DNA of 64,000 bases from Verrucomicrobiota bacterium (GCA_025360015.1 JANYCZ010000011.1:62001-126000); one strand, 5' to 3'; positions 7,239-15,831 are shown, numbered from the stretch's first letter. Notes: generated from the letters alone by a model not told the origin. Translations and numbers: made by a program.

Positions 7239-8594
7239 GTGAGTGGAACTCGTTATGCTTCGGTGCTTGGGCTCGGCTTTGGCGACTGTGGGAAAGGGCT
7301 CTTTGTTGACGCGCTGACGCGGCGTTGGCGGGCTCATACTGTGGTTCGTTTTAGCGGAGGAGCACAGGCCGGACATAACGTAGTGACCTCTGCCGATGGC
7401 GGAAACGTGGGACGACATCACACATTTTCTCAGTTTGGCGCGGGCACACTGGTGCAGGGAGCGCGCACGGTGTTGCTTGATCCGATGGTGCTGCACCCGA
7501 CGGCCCTGCTGGTGGAGGCAGAGGCTCTGGGCCGCATCGGCGTTCATGATGCGCTCTCGCGTCTGATGATTGACGCTCGTTGTCGTATCACGACTCCCTA
7601 TCATCAGGCTGCAGGAAGGGCGCGCGAACTTCTGCGCGGTGAGGCAGTTCATGGGACCTGCGGTGTGGGTGTGGGCGAGACGGTGCGTCACGCGCTGGCT
7701 CGCCCCGATCAGGTGATGCGATATGCCGATCTTTCAGGTGCCAACGCATCCCATGTGCGGGAGCCGCTGGACAAACTTAACTCGATTCGAGAGACGCTTT
7801 TCGCGGAGCTTTCTCCGCTGTGTCCACGAAACGGGGGAGGAGCATTAACGGTGGAGATGCAGACTTTGCAGGATGAGACCTTGGCCAGGAAATGGTTCAA
7901 TGTGGCACGAGCGCTTGCGCGCCAATGCGCTCCAGCTTCCATCGAGATGATAGGCGCTCAACTAAGGCAGCCCGGATGCGTTCTGTTTGAGGGGGCGCAA
8001 GGTGTGCTCCTCGACGAATGGTGTGGTTTTCATCCACATACGACCTGGAGTTCCATCACCACGGCGGCAGTGGACGCAGCTGCCGCATGTTTCGATTTTG
8101 CAGCACCCATCGAGCACTATGGTGTGCTGAGATCCTACCATACGCGACATGGGGCCGGTCCGCTTCCGACACACGATGAATCGTTGAATGACTTGCTGCT
8201 CGAGCCGCACAACCACTCTGAGGGCTGGCAGGGCCGCTTTAGGAGCGGACATCCCGATGCCGTGCTCTTGCGCTACGCGTTCGAAGTGACGGGGCCGTTG
8301 AATGGGCTGCTGGTCAGTCATTTGGATGTGTTTCAACGCTGCACGTCGCTCAAGTGGTGTGAGAGTTATTCGACCCCTTCGTCGCCCTTCATTGATCGAC
8401 TTCCCATTGGCACCCGCGGTGACTTGTCACACCAGATCATGCTGACCAATCTTCTCGAGGGTGCCCGACCCCAGTATGCTGTGGATTCCATCGATTCCGA
8501 CCGGAAATATCTTGATCGCATTGCCAGTGTGACTGACCTGCCGGTCATGCTGCGCTCCTACGGCAACACCAGTGCGACGGTCCTTGGGCAGTGA
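7239..8594 (+). CDS. Divergent adenylosuccinate synthetase-like enzyme
   Basis: 451 residues, starting with GTG 9 bases after the vWA stop. It aligns by eye to PurA along its length: the P-loop-like GFGDCGKG (13-20) with the catalytic aspartate D16, the catalytic histidine in AGHN (H46), the IMP-side loop GTCGVGVGETV (139-149), FEGAQGVLLD (250-259), the Y-x-T-R-x-G-A-G-P-x-P-T block (300-311) and the guanine-contact region VSHLDVF (359-365). Oddities are E-to-C inside the usual GDEGKG, lysine-to-histidine in the TKLD-type motif, and a changed arginine-rich aspartate-binding loop. PurA joins aspartate to IMP using GTP. Here the catalytic pair survives while both nucleotide- and substrate-selecting loops have changed, so I infer a paralogue acting on another purine-like substrate. 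Housekeeping PurA is the main alternative; the divergence and gene company argue against it. Confidence 0.75.
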   Translation: MSGTRYASVLGLGFGDCGKGLFVDALTRRWRAHTVVRFSGGAQAGHNVVTSADGGNVGRHHTFSQFGAGTLVQGARTVLLDPMVLHPTALLVEAEALGRIGVHDALSRLMIDARCRITTPYHQAAGRARELLRGEAVHGTCGVGVGETVRHALARPDQVMRYADLSGANASHVREPLDKLNSIRETLFAELSPLCPRNGGGALTVEMQTLQDETLARKWFNVARALARQCAPASIEMIGAQLRQPGCVLFEGAQGVLLDEWCGFHPHTTWSSITTAAVDAAAACFDFAAPIEHYGVLRSYHTRHGAGPLPTHDESLNDLLLEPHNHSEGWQGRFRSGHPDAVLLRYAFEVTGPLNGLLVSHLDVFQRCTSLKWCESYSTPSSPFIDRLPIGTRGDLSHQIMLTNLLEGARPQYAVDSIDSDRKYLDRIASVTDLPVMLRSYGNTSATVLGQ

Positions 8595-8679
8595 TGGGCG
8601 CCTGTCTTGACGCCATCTTGACAAATCTCCGACGAATCCTTGAACCCGTCCTGACGCAGGGAGAGTTAGAGTCAGCGTT

Positions 8680-10674
8680 ATGAAAGCTCTTTCGATCCTT
8701 GTCCTGTTCACGACCAGTCTTTCTGCCCACACTTGGGAAGCCGGTGCATCCACCGACAAAGAGAGTCTGCGCCAGCATATTTTGGAGGAGTGGATGCAGC
8801 AGCGCGCGGTGTCGATGCAAGGAGAGATCAAGCCGGTGCAGGTGGCTTCGACGGCGTCAACTTTGAACCTGGCTGCGGCAGCGGCGGCCAATGCGGCGAA
8901 CGCACCGGCGGTGGCGAAGCCCTTCCTGGCTTTCCCAAGGCTCGAACTGAAGTGGGACAAGGATTTCCTTTTTGTGGGATCGAATGGGCTGCCGGATCAT
9001 GGCATGATGGTGGGCATCACCGCGTGGCAGCAGCAGGTGCCGCTGCCGCAGAACTACACGGGGGACAACGCGTGGCGCATTCCTCTGCACCCGGTTCCGG
9101 CGAAAACGCCAGCCATTGTGGAAGGGCATTTTCTGCGGGGGGCCATCGCTCTCGGTGTGAACGGCATCCCGATTTTCAACCCGCAGAACAACCGTGGCGA
9201 GGTCTCCTATGAGATCGGTGAGCTGGATCAGTGGGGGGGGCACTGCGGGCGGGCGGATGATTACCATTACCATATCACGCCTTTGCATTTGCAGGCGGCG
9301 GTGGGGAAGGGGATGCCGGTGGCGTATGCGCTGGATGGCTACCCGATCTATGGACTGACGGAGCCTGACGGCTCGCCAATTGGCAGGCTGGACGAGTGCC
9401 ATGGACATGAGAATGCCAAGGTGGGCTACCACTATCATGCCTCGACGAAACGACCGTATTTGCAGAGCGCATTTCATGGCGTGGTCGTGGAGGCCGATGG
9501 CCAGGTGGATCCGCAGCCGCGTGCGCAAGGCGTGCGCCCTGACACAGCGCCCCTGCGTGGAGCTGAGATCACCGGTTTTGAGAGTGCGGGATCAAACGGC
9601 TATAAGCTCAGTTATCAGGTGGGTGGGGAGAAGCGCTCGATCTCTTACCGCATCAATGGCGACGGCACGTATCCTTTTGAGTTTAACAACGGTCGCAGCG
9701 GCATCGTGAAGGAAGTTTATGCCAGACGGGGTGGCGGGGGCAGGGCAGTTGGCCAAGGGGGAGCGCCGCCAGCTTCTACGGCCAGCGGCTTTGTGTTGAC
9801 CAGCCCTGAAGTGGTGGATGGCGGCAATCTGCCGAAGGATTACACGGGTGACGGCAGCGGTGCGACACTGCCTCTTGAATGGAAGGGCGCACCCGCTGGC
9901 ACGAAGAGCTATGCTTTGATCATGGATCACCTTGCTCCAGGCAATGAGATGAAGAGCTACTGGGTCATGTGGGACATCCCAGCGAAAGTGACGAGCCTGC
10001 CGAAGAATGTGAAAGGCGTGGGCAGGCTGGGGGTGGGCTTCAGGGGCGAGCCCGGCTATGAGCCGCCGCATTCGCAGGGGCCCGGGGCGAAGACTTATGT
10101 GCTGCATGTTTATGCGCTTTCAGCTGAACCGAAGATCACCGGCTCATCGAGCGTGAGGCGCGAAGCATTGCTCGCGGCGATGGAGGGAAAAATCCTCGCG
10201 AAGGCAGATCTGAGCGTGGTTTACACGCGTGGTGGTGAAGCGCCGCCATCGGCACAACCCAGGCCTCCACAGAGTGGAGGGCAGCCGGGGGGACAGCGCA
10301 AACCGTGGATGCAGACGCATGGTGCGGAGCTGGACAGCAGCGGCGATGGCTTCGTCACGCTGGAGGAGACGCTGGAGGACATGAAGGCTGCTGCTTTGAA
10401 ATACGATGCGGACAAGAATGGCATCATCACTCTGGCTGAAATTGATGCAGCTGGTGACATTCGCGAAGGTGCCGTTTTTGCGGGGTTCATTTACAGACAT
10501 GCTTTCGAACTGGATGCCAATCAGGACAGCCAGTTGACCAGCGCCGAGTTCGAAAAAGCGGCGAAGCATCTTTTTGATTCCACGGATTTGGATCACGACG
10601 GCAGGCTCACGCCGCAGGAAGTGCAGAGTGCTCCCAATGTGCGGCTGGGCAACCCGGGGGTGCCTCCGAAATGA
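8680..10674 (+). CDS. Secreted YHYH - PEBP-like - EF-hand fusion protein
   Basis: 664 residues with a signal peptide (1-16, ending LSAH). Three modules follow. Residues about 90-310 are a YHYH domain: DDYHYHITPLHL and GYHYHAS, with a conserved DGYPIYG and CHGH. Residues about 365-510 resemble the YbhB/YbcL phosphatidylethanolamine-binding family (ALIMDHLAPGNEMKSYWVMWDIP). Residues about 540-660 contain EF-hand-like calcium loops (DSSGDGFVTLEE, DADKNGIITLAE, DANQDSQLTSAE, DLDHDGRLTPQE). YHYH proteins are exported and uncharacterised. The histidine pairs suggest a metal or substrate site, and the EF hands suggest calcium-dependent stability or signalling. The stop overlaps the sulfatase start by 4 bases, so the two are translationally coupled. 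The module assignment is confident; the function is not known. Confidence 0.8.
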   Translation: MKALSILVLFTTSLSAHTWEAGASTDKESLRQHILEEWMQQRAVSMQGEIKPVQVASTASTLNLAAAAAANAANAPAVAKPFLAFPRLELKWDKDFLFVGSNGLPDHGMMVGITAWQQQVPLPQNYTGDNAWRIPLHPVPAKTPAIVEGHFLRGAIALGVNGIPIFNPQNNRGEVSYEIGELDQWGGHCGRADDYHYHITPLHLQAAVGKGMPVAYALDGYPIYGLTEPDGSPIGRLDECHGHENAKVGYHYHASTKRPYLQSAFHGVVVEADGQVDPQPRAQGVRPDTAPLRGAEITGFESAGSNGYKLSYQVGGEKRSISYRINGDGTYPFEFNNGRSGIVKEVYARRGGGGRAVGQGGAPPASTASGFVLTSPEVVDGGNLPKDYTGDGSGATLPLEWKGAPAGTKSYALIMDHLAPGNEMKSYWVMWDIPAKVTSLPKNVKGVGRLGVGFRGEPGYEPPHSQGPGAKTYVLHVYALSAEPKITGSSSVRREALLAAMEGKILAKADLSVVYTRGGEAPPSAQPRPPQSGGQPGGQRKPWMQTHGAELDSSGDGFVTLEETLEDMKAAALKYDADKNGIITLAEIDAAGDIREGAVFAGFIYRHAFELDANQDSQLTSAEFEKAAKHLFDSTDLDHDGRLTPQEVQSAPNVRLGNPGVPPK

Positions 10675-12041
10675 AAACACTTCTCGCATCGGGCCTGCTG
10701 CTGTTTCTGGCAGGCAGCGGCTGGGCCAAGGCTCCGAACATCCTTTTCATCCTTGCCGATGATCAATCGTGGAGCGGTACTTCGGTTCGCATGATGCCCG
10801 ACGAGCCCGGCAGTGCGAGCCGTGAATTTCACACGCCGAATCTCGAAAAGCTCGCAGCGCAGGGCATGACATTTTCGCAGGCGTATGCGGCGCATTGCAA
10901 ATGCGAGTGCTCGCGCGCGGCGATCCAGATGGGGCGCACGACGAGTACGCTGAACGCGACCGACAAAAATGCCCGCAACTGGAGTGCTCCGGTCACGGAC
11001 TCGCTGGCGAACACGTTCAAGAAGGCGGATCGCAGCTATCGTGCGGCTCATTTCGGCAAGTGGCAGTGGTTTCACACGCCGGACTCGATGGGGTACGATG
11101 CCAGCGATGGCATCACGATGAACGAGGATGGCGATACGACTGATCCGGAAGATCCCAAGCAATCCTTCAGCATCACCCGCCGGGCGGGTGAGTTCATGGA
11201 ATCCCAGGTGAAAGAGGGGCATCCGTTCTTTTTGCAGCTTTCCTATTATGCCGTGCATCAGACACCGCAGGCGCTCGCCGCGACGCTCAAAAAATACGAG
11301 GGCATGACCGATGCTGCCAAAGGCGGGCGTGGGGATCGTGCTGTGATGGCCGCCATGACCGAGGATCTGGACACCTGCGTGGGAGCGGTCTTGAAGAAAC
11401 TCGACGACCTGCGCATCGCCGAGAACACGATTGTCATTTACACCTCCGACAACGGCGGTCGGACGAGTTTGCTGAATGGCGGCAAAGGAGATCTCGGAGA
11501 GGGTGGCATCCGTGAGCCGCTGATCATTCGTGGGCCTGGCATTAAAAGCGGTGTGAATTGCACCACTCCCGTCATCAGCTACGACCTCATGGCCACGGTG
11601 CTCGACTTCGCTGCTCCCGGTTTCGCGCTGCCGAAAGGCGTCGAGGGTGGCAGTTGGAAGCCGTTGCTGATGAGCGCGGGTAAAGCACCAGTGAAACGCC
11701 CCATTGACCGCTTTGTGTGGCATCAGGCCGTGGAGGTCGAGCATCCGCAGTCCGCGATTCGCAAAGGGGATTTTAAATTGCTCTATTTTTGGGACACGAA
11801 GGAAGGGCTGCTCTTTGATGTTGTGAAGGACCTCGGTGAGACGCGTGATCTCGCGAAACAAAACCCCGACATTGCGGCCAGGCTCCAGGCGGAACTCAAG
11901 GCACACATCCGTGCCGGACTCGGGGAGCAGGCGTTCGCCGCCCTCGAGCGCGGTGACTTTCCTCAGGGTCGTGGCCCTGGGTCGGGCCAAGGGAAGGGCC
12001 CCGGCGGCAAAAAGAAAGATGGCAAGAAGAGGGTGAAGTGA
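10671..12041 (+). CDS. Secreted sulfatase-family hydrolase with atypical formylglycine motif
   Basis: 456 residues with a signal peptide (1-19). The alkaline-phosphatase/sulfatase fold is shown by PNILFILADDQ (metal-binding DD), HTPNLEKLAAQGMTFSQAYA, FGKWQWF, and TSDNGG followed by KGDLGEGGIREPLIIRGPG. The active-site segment is C78-E-C80-S-R82, where type I sulfatases have C-x-P-x-R; the cysteine that would become formylglycine is present but the proline is cysteine. The last 30 residues are Gly/Lys-rich and probably flexible. It probably removes sulfate esters from polysaccharides in the periplasm or outside the cell, as is common in Verrucomicrobiota. It is coupled to the YHYH fusion gene and followed 18 bases later by a secreted lectin-like gene, consistent with a polymer-handling operon. 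Maturation efficiency is the main doubt. Confidence 0.85.
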   Translation: MKTLLASGLLLFLAGSGWAKAPNILFILADDQSWSGTSVRMMPDEPGSASREFHTPNLEKLAAQGMTFSQAYAAHCKCECSRAAIQMGRTTSTLNATDKNARNWSAPVTDSLANTFKKADRSYRAAHFGKWQWFHTPDSMGYDASDGITMNEDGDTTDPEDPKQSFSITRRAGEFMESQVKEGHPFFLQLSYYAVHQTPQALAATLKKYEGMTDAAKGGRGDRAVMAAMTEDLDTCVGAVLKKLDDLRIAENTIVIYTSDNGGRTSLLNGGKGDLGEGGIREPLIIRGPGIKSGVNCTTPVISYDLMATVLDFAAPGFALPKGVEGGSWKPLLMSAGKAPVKRPIDRFVWHQAVEVEHPQSAIRKGDFKLLYFWDTKEGLLFDVVKDLGETRDLAKQNPDIAARLQAELKAHIRAGLGEQAFAALERGDFPQGRGPGSGQGKGPGGKKKDGKKRVK

Positions 12042-12059
12042 TCTGCTGCCAGACACTTT

Positions 12060-13241
12060 ATGAAAACCATTTTTCTTTTGATGCTAGCTGCCCTCGCGGC
12101 TTGCTGCGAGATGCAGGCAAGCGAACCCAGCAGTTATCTGATCTTTGAAGACGGTGCAGCAGGTCCTCTGCCCGAGAGTCTGGAGTTTCATCATGGCTCA
12201 TGGAAGTTTGAAGATGGAGCCATGGTGGGTGAGCAGGTGCCCACTGAAAACCACATGGCCACGATCAAGGCGCTGATGGCCTTTGATCAGATGAAGGTGG
12301 AATGGAAAATGAAGTTCGTGGTGCCCAAGCAGCGCTTCCTTTTCGTGGCCTGGCCTGCGGATTCGAGCGCCCACGCGATGGATTTTAATTATGTGCCTGA
12401 CAGCGGTGACATGTTCCTCGTGCGTCCGAAAACCAAGGACAAAGAAAGTGCGGTGCTGGTGAAGGGCAGGACCACGAAGCCAAACGTCGAATGGCATGAA
12501 ATGATCTGCATTCATGACGGTCCGAATTTCACCCTCACGATCGATGGCACCACGATCACGGCTGCGGATGAAGCGTTCACTCGCCCCATGGGACCGTTTT
12601 ACCTAAACGGTGGTGGCTTCAATGGTGCTAAGTTTCTGGTCAAAGACCTCAAGGTCACGGCGCTGCCGGGTTCCCCGCAGAATCGCAAACTGCTGCCATC
12701 CAAAGGGGCTGCGGCACCCAATCCTGCAAAGGTCGAAGTCACACCCGTTGCTTATAAATTGAGCGCCAGTGACATTCTGCTGGCTGATTTCGAGGCAGCA
12801 ACTCCTGCTGACTGGACGGCAACGGGCACGGCCTTCGGCGCGGGGCCACGCAAAAATGCCGTGACTGGCTTCAGCGGCAAAGGGCTCAGCAACACCTACC
12901 TGGAAGGCGACAAGAGCACCGGCACGCTGACCTCACCACCATTCACCCTCGAAAAGAAGCACCTCAATTTTCTCATTGGCGGGGGTGATCATCCGGGTAG
13001 GACGGGTGTTCAGCTTCTCATTGAGGGAAAAGTTGTTCGCTCGGCCACGGGGTTGTCCTTGAAAAATTCTGCGGGCCAGGAGGTCATGGACTGGCAGTCG
13101 TGGGATGTGGGGGAATTTGCAGGTAAGCCGGCTGCTTTCCAGATCATCGACGACCAGACCGGCGGCTGGGGTCATATCCTGGTGGACCAGGTGTTTCAAA
13201 GCGACCAAGTCATGCCTTCGTCATTGCCCGCCAGGAAGTGA
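12060..13241 (+). CDS. Secreted lectin-like beta-sandwich protein
   Basis: 393 residues with a signal peptide (1-20, ending MQAS). Residues about 25-205 have the rhythm of a concanavalin-like/DUF1080-type jelly roll (SWKFEDGAMVGEQ, MKVEWKMKFVV, NVEWHEMICIHDGPNFTLTIDGTTI). Residues about 245-385 look like a second beta-sandwich of the kind found in glycoside hydrolase accessory regions (LLADFEAATPADWTATGTAFG, NFLIGGGDHPGRTGVQLLIEGKVVRSATG, WDVGEFAGKPAAFQIID). No catalytic residues were recognised. It probably binds carbohydrate and is cotranscribed with the upstream sulfatase (18-base gap). Confidence 0.7.
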   Translation: MKTIFLLMLAALAACCEMQASEPSSYLIFEDGAAGPLPESLEFHHGSWKFEDGAMVGEQVPTENHMATIKALMAFDQMKVEWKMKFVVPKQRFLFVAWPADSSAHAMDFNYVPDSGDMFLVRPKTKDKESAVLVKGRTTKPNVEWHEMICIHDGPNFTLTIDGTTITAADEAFTRPMGPFYLNGGGFNGAKFLVKDLKVTALPGSPQNRKLLPSKGAAAPNPAKVEVTPVAYKLSASDILLADFEAATPADWTATGTAFGAGPRKNAVTGFSGKGLSNTYLEGDKSTGTLTSPPFTLEKKHLNFLIGGGDHPGRTGVQLLIEGKVVRSATGLSLKNSAGQEVMDWQSWDVGEFAGKPAAFQIIDDQTGGWGHILVDQVFQSDQVMPSSLPARK

Positions 13242-13327
13242 GGTGTGTTTCGGTATTTGCAGTGTGGGTGTTGGAAGATTGTAAATCCGGCGTTTATTGC
13301 CGATAGAGAAGGTTTCCATCACGCCCT

Positions 13328-14488
13328 ATGCCAGAAGTTTTCAATTCCAACTACCCCTCCATCGAGCATCTTCGCGAGAGAGCGCGCCAGCGGGTGCCGC
13401 GTTTTGCCTTTGAGTATTTGGAGGGTGGTTGTTTTTCGAACATCAATCTTCAGCGCAACACGGAGGATATCCGGCAGGTGCAGCTGCGGCCCTGGTATTT
13501 GCGGGACTATCCTGGCTCGGACCTGAAGACGGAGATCTTTGGCATCACCTATGATGCGCCGTTTGGCGTTTCGCCCATTGGGTTGCAAGGGCTGGTGTGG
13601 CCCAAGGCGACGGAGATCATCGCGAAGGCGGCACATCAGCACAATATTCCCTTCACACTCAGCACGGTCGCGACGGCCAGCATCGAAACCGTGGCCGAGC
13701 TGACGGAGGGGAGGGCTTGGTTTCAGCTTTACCATCCCGCCGAAGATTCGCTGCGAGACAAGCTGCTTGACCGTGCGCGAGATGCGGGTTTTCCGGTGCT
13801 CGTCATTCTCGCGGATACGCCCACCTTTGCGTATCGGCCCAAGGAGATCCGCAACGGGCTGTCCATTCCGCCCCGCATGTCGGTGCGCAATGTGATCCAG
13901 ATGATGCTGCACCCCACGTGGTCGTTCAGTCAGCTTGCTGCGGGTGCGCCGGAGTTTAAGACGATGAAGCCATATCTGCCGAAGGGGTTGAGCATGAAAC
14001 ACCTTGGCCTTTTCATGAACAAGACCTTCTCGGGTCGGTTGAATCCGGCGAAGATCAGCGCCATTCGCGAGCGCTGGAAGGGCAAGCTGGTGGTAAAAGG
14101 TATCGTCACCGAGGAGGACGCCGAGACGGCGCTCGGGCTCGGCGTGGATGGTTTCATTGTGTCAAACCACGGTGGGCGTCAGCTTGATGCGGGGCAGTCC
14201 ACGATCAAACCGCTCACGGAACTCGCGAAGAAATTTGGTCAGCGCACCACGGTCATGATCGACAGCGGCCTGCGAGCGGGGCCGGATGTCGCCTGCGCGC
14301 TGGCCAGTGGTGCGAAGTTTGCCTTCATGGGGCGGTCCTTCATGTATGGCGTCGCTGCACTGGGCAAAGCGGGTGGCGATCACACCATGACGATGTTGAA
14401 GCGTCAGCTCAAGCAGGTCATGGAGCAGGTGGGGTGCGAGCGTGTGACGGACCTGCCGAAACATTTGGTGAGCGGGCCGCAAGCGTGA
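13328..14488 (+). CDS. FMN-dependent alpha-hydroxy-acid oxidase/dehydrogenase
   Basis: 386 residues, no signal peptide. It has the TIM-barrel layout of the LldD/glycolate oxidase family: an N-terminal helical lead (FAFEYLEGGCFSNINLQRN), LRPWYLRD, PFGVSPIGLQGLVWPKAT, LSTVATASIE, FQLYHPAEDSLRDKLLDRA, the flavin-binding KGIVTEEDAE, and the active-site SNHGGRQLD with catalytic H281, followed by MIDSGLRAGPDV and MGRSFMYGVAALG. Such enzymes oxidise L-lactate, glycolate or mandelate to the 2-oxo acid and pass electrons to oxygen or quinone; the substrate cannot be chosen from sequence alone. Its stop is 2 bases before the truD start. Confidence 0.88.
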   Translation: MPEVFNSNYPSIEHLRERARQRVPRFAFEYLEGGCFSNINLQRNTEDIRQVQLRPWYLRDYPGSDLKTEIFGITYDAPFGVSPIGLQGLVWPKATEIIAKAAHQHNIPFTLSTVATASIETVAELTEGRAWFQLYHPAEDSLRDKLLDRARDAGFPVLVILADTPTFAYRPKEIRNGLSIPPRMSVRNVIQMMLHPTWSFSQLAAGAPEFKTMKPYLPKGLSMKHLGLFMNKTFSGRLNPAKISAIRERWKGKLVVKGIVTEEDAETALGLGVDGFIVSNHGGRQLDAGQSTIKPLTELAKKFGQRTTVMIDSGLRAGPDVACALASGAKFAFMGRSFMYGVAALGKAGGDHTMTMLKRQLKQVMEQVGCERVTDLPKHLVSGPQA

Positions 14489-14490
14489 AC

Positions 14491-15540
14491 ATGACTCCAG
14501 ATTCGAACGATCTTCCCTATCTGCATGGCGGCCCTCTGGGTCGTGCACGTTTCAAAGTGCAGGCGGAAGATTTTGTGGTGGAGGAACTGCTGGGCTTTGA
14601 ACCTTCGGGCGAGGGAGAGCACTGCCTTGTGTGGGTGGAGAAACGGAATCTGGACAGCAATGCTGCGGCGGCACGACTGGCGGATGCACTGGGCCTCCGG
14701 CGGCGGCTGGTCAGCCATTGCGGACTGAAGGACCGGCATGCGGTCACGCGGCAGTGGTTCAGCCTGCACATGCCGGGGCAGGCATCGCCGGAAGCTGCGG
14801 TGTTGGAGTCCGAGGGACTGCGGGTGCTGCGCATCACCCGCAACTCACGCAAGCTGCGGCGAGGCATTCATCTGGGCAATCGTTTCACCATCCGGCTGCG
14901 GCAGCCGGATTTCGATGCGGCACTTGCCGCGCAGCGCTGGCAGGCGATTGCGGCCCAAGGCGTGCCGAACTTCTTCGGCACACAACGCTTCGGCAACGAA
15001 GGGCAAAACGTGGCCAAGGCGCAGGCGATGTTTCGTGGCGAGTTCACGCCGGGGGATCGCCTGCTGCGTGGCATCCTGCTTTCCGCCGCCCGCAGTCATC
15101 TCTTTAATGTGGTGGCGGCAGCCCGTATGGCACGCGGGAGCTGGGACAAACCACTGGCTGGCGAGGTCTTCGGCTTTGGTGACAACGGTACCCTCCTGCT
15201 GCCGGAGAATCAGCGTGGCGATGAAGTCGCGCGGTTTGAGAAGGGCATCGTGGAACTCACTGCGCCCCTATGGGGGAGTGGCGAACTGCAAAGCGTCGGT
15301 GAGGTGCGCAGCCTTGAACAAGAACTGCTGGCTGCATTTCCTGACATCACCGCTGGACTCGAAGCCTTCGGCCTGCGGCAGGAGCGGCGCGTGATGCGGC
15401 TGCGTCCGCTCGATTCGGCGTTTGAAGTGATGGACAATGGCGACCTGCAATTCCGTTTTGATCTTCCCAAGGGAACGTATGCCACGACCGTGCTGCGCGA
15501 GCTGGCGGTGCTGGATGAAAGCAGCTTGGGCTCTGTTTGA
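14491..15540 (+). CDS. truD: tRNA pseudouridine(13) synthase TruD
   Basis: 349 residues from the ATG at 14491; an earlier in-frame start inside the upstream gene would add non-conserved residues. The TruD signatures are present: FKVQAEDFVVEELLGFEPSG near the start, the catalytic motif GLKDRHAVTRQW with nucleophile D81, and the insertion-domain block VPNFFGTQRFGNEGQNVAKA. The C-terminal part carries MRLRPLDSAFEV and LPKGTYATTVLREL, also typical. TruD isomerises U13 in tRNA-Glu in the cytoplasm. The gene follows the hydroxyacid oxidase with a 2-base gap, so cotranscription is likely despite unrelated roles. Confidence 0.93.
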   Translation: MTPDSNDLPYLHGGPLGRARFKVQAEDFVVEELLGFEPSGEGEHCLVWVEKRNLDSNAAAARLADALGLRRRLVSHCGLKDRHAVTRQWFSLHMPGQASPEAAVLESEGLRVLRITRNSRKLRRGIHLGNRFTIRLRQPDFDAALAAQRWQAIAAQGVPNFFGTQRFGNEGQNVAKAQAMFRGEFTPGDRLLRGILLSAARSHLFNVVAAARMARGSWDKPLAGEVFGFGDNGTLLLPENQRGDEVARFEKGIVELTAPLWGSGELQSVGEVRSLEQELLAAFPDITAGLEAFGLRQERRVMRLRPLDSAFEVMDNGDLQFRFDLPKGTYATTVLRELAVLDESSLGSV

Positions 15541-15831
15541 GAACCCGCTCCATCGCTGGCGCAGGCAGGTTTGGGTGTGGTGGCGTTTTGTGTCACCGCT
15601 ACGCGGTTCCACGAAATTGGGCGGGATAGGTGATACGGGTCCGTGGGTTGGCACCCACGGCTATTGTTGTGCCAGCCCTCCGGGCTTCCGGAGGGAGAGT
15701 GCGTGCGGCTTAAAGGCTGCCGTGAGATGGCATGAACTTGCAGCCGCCATTCGGCACAGGTGTTTCAAACACCGCCTAGATTGAGTTGGCCGCAATGAAG
15801 GACGTGGAGTGGACGTAGCAGGAGAATCACC
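15541..15831. other. Gene-free stretch carrying a palindrome-rich repeat-like element
   Basis: This 291-base gap between truD and the SGNH-like gene has no credible coding frame. Its middle (about 15597-15773) holds four dyads, listed in the next entry. Only the last 20 bases contain an obvious gene signal: GGAG, 8 bases before the ATG at 15832. Confidence 0.6.
15592..15773. repeat. Candidate dispersed palindromic element (four hairpins)
   Basis: The dyads are ACCGC-TA-CGCGGT-like at about 15595-15606; CCGTGGGT with a 4-base loop and ACCCACGG (15641-15660); CCCTCCGG, loop GCTT, CCGGAGGG (15676-15695); and GGTGTTT-C-AAACACC (15759-15773). None is followed by a T-run, so none looks like a terminator. 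The run of independent perfect stems in an intergenic region resembles miniature REP-like elements that occur in many copies in verrucomicrobial and planctomycete genomes. No second copy was noticed in this window. Confidence 0.5.

Noticed and set aside
7239-8594. Reading the PurA-like protein as phage PurZ (2-aminoadenine biosynthesis)
   Set aside because: As I recall, PurZ enzymes replace the catalytic aspartate, which is kept here (D16). No phage genes or DNA-polymerase/phosphohydrolase partners are in the window.
15641-15695. Hairpins after truD as rho-independent terminators
   Set aside because: They are 100-150 bases beyond the stop and none is followed by T residues.
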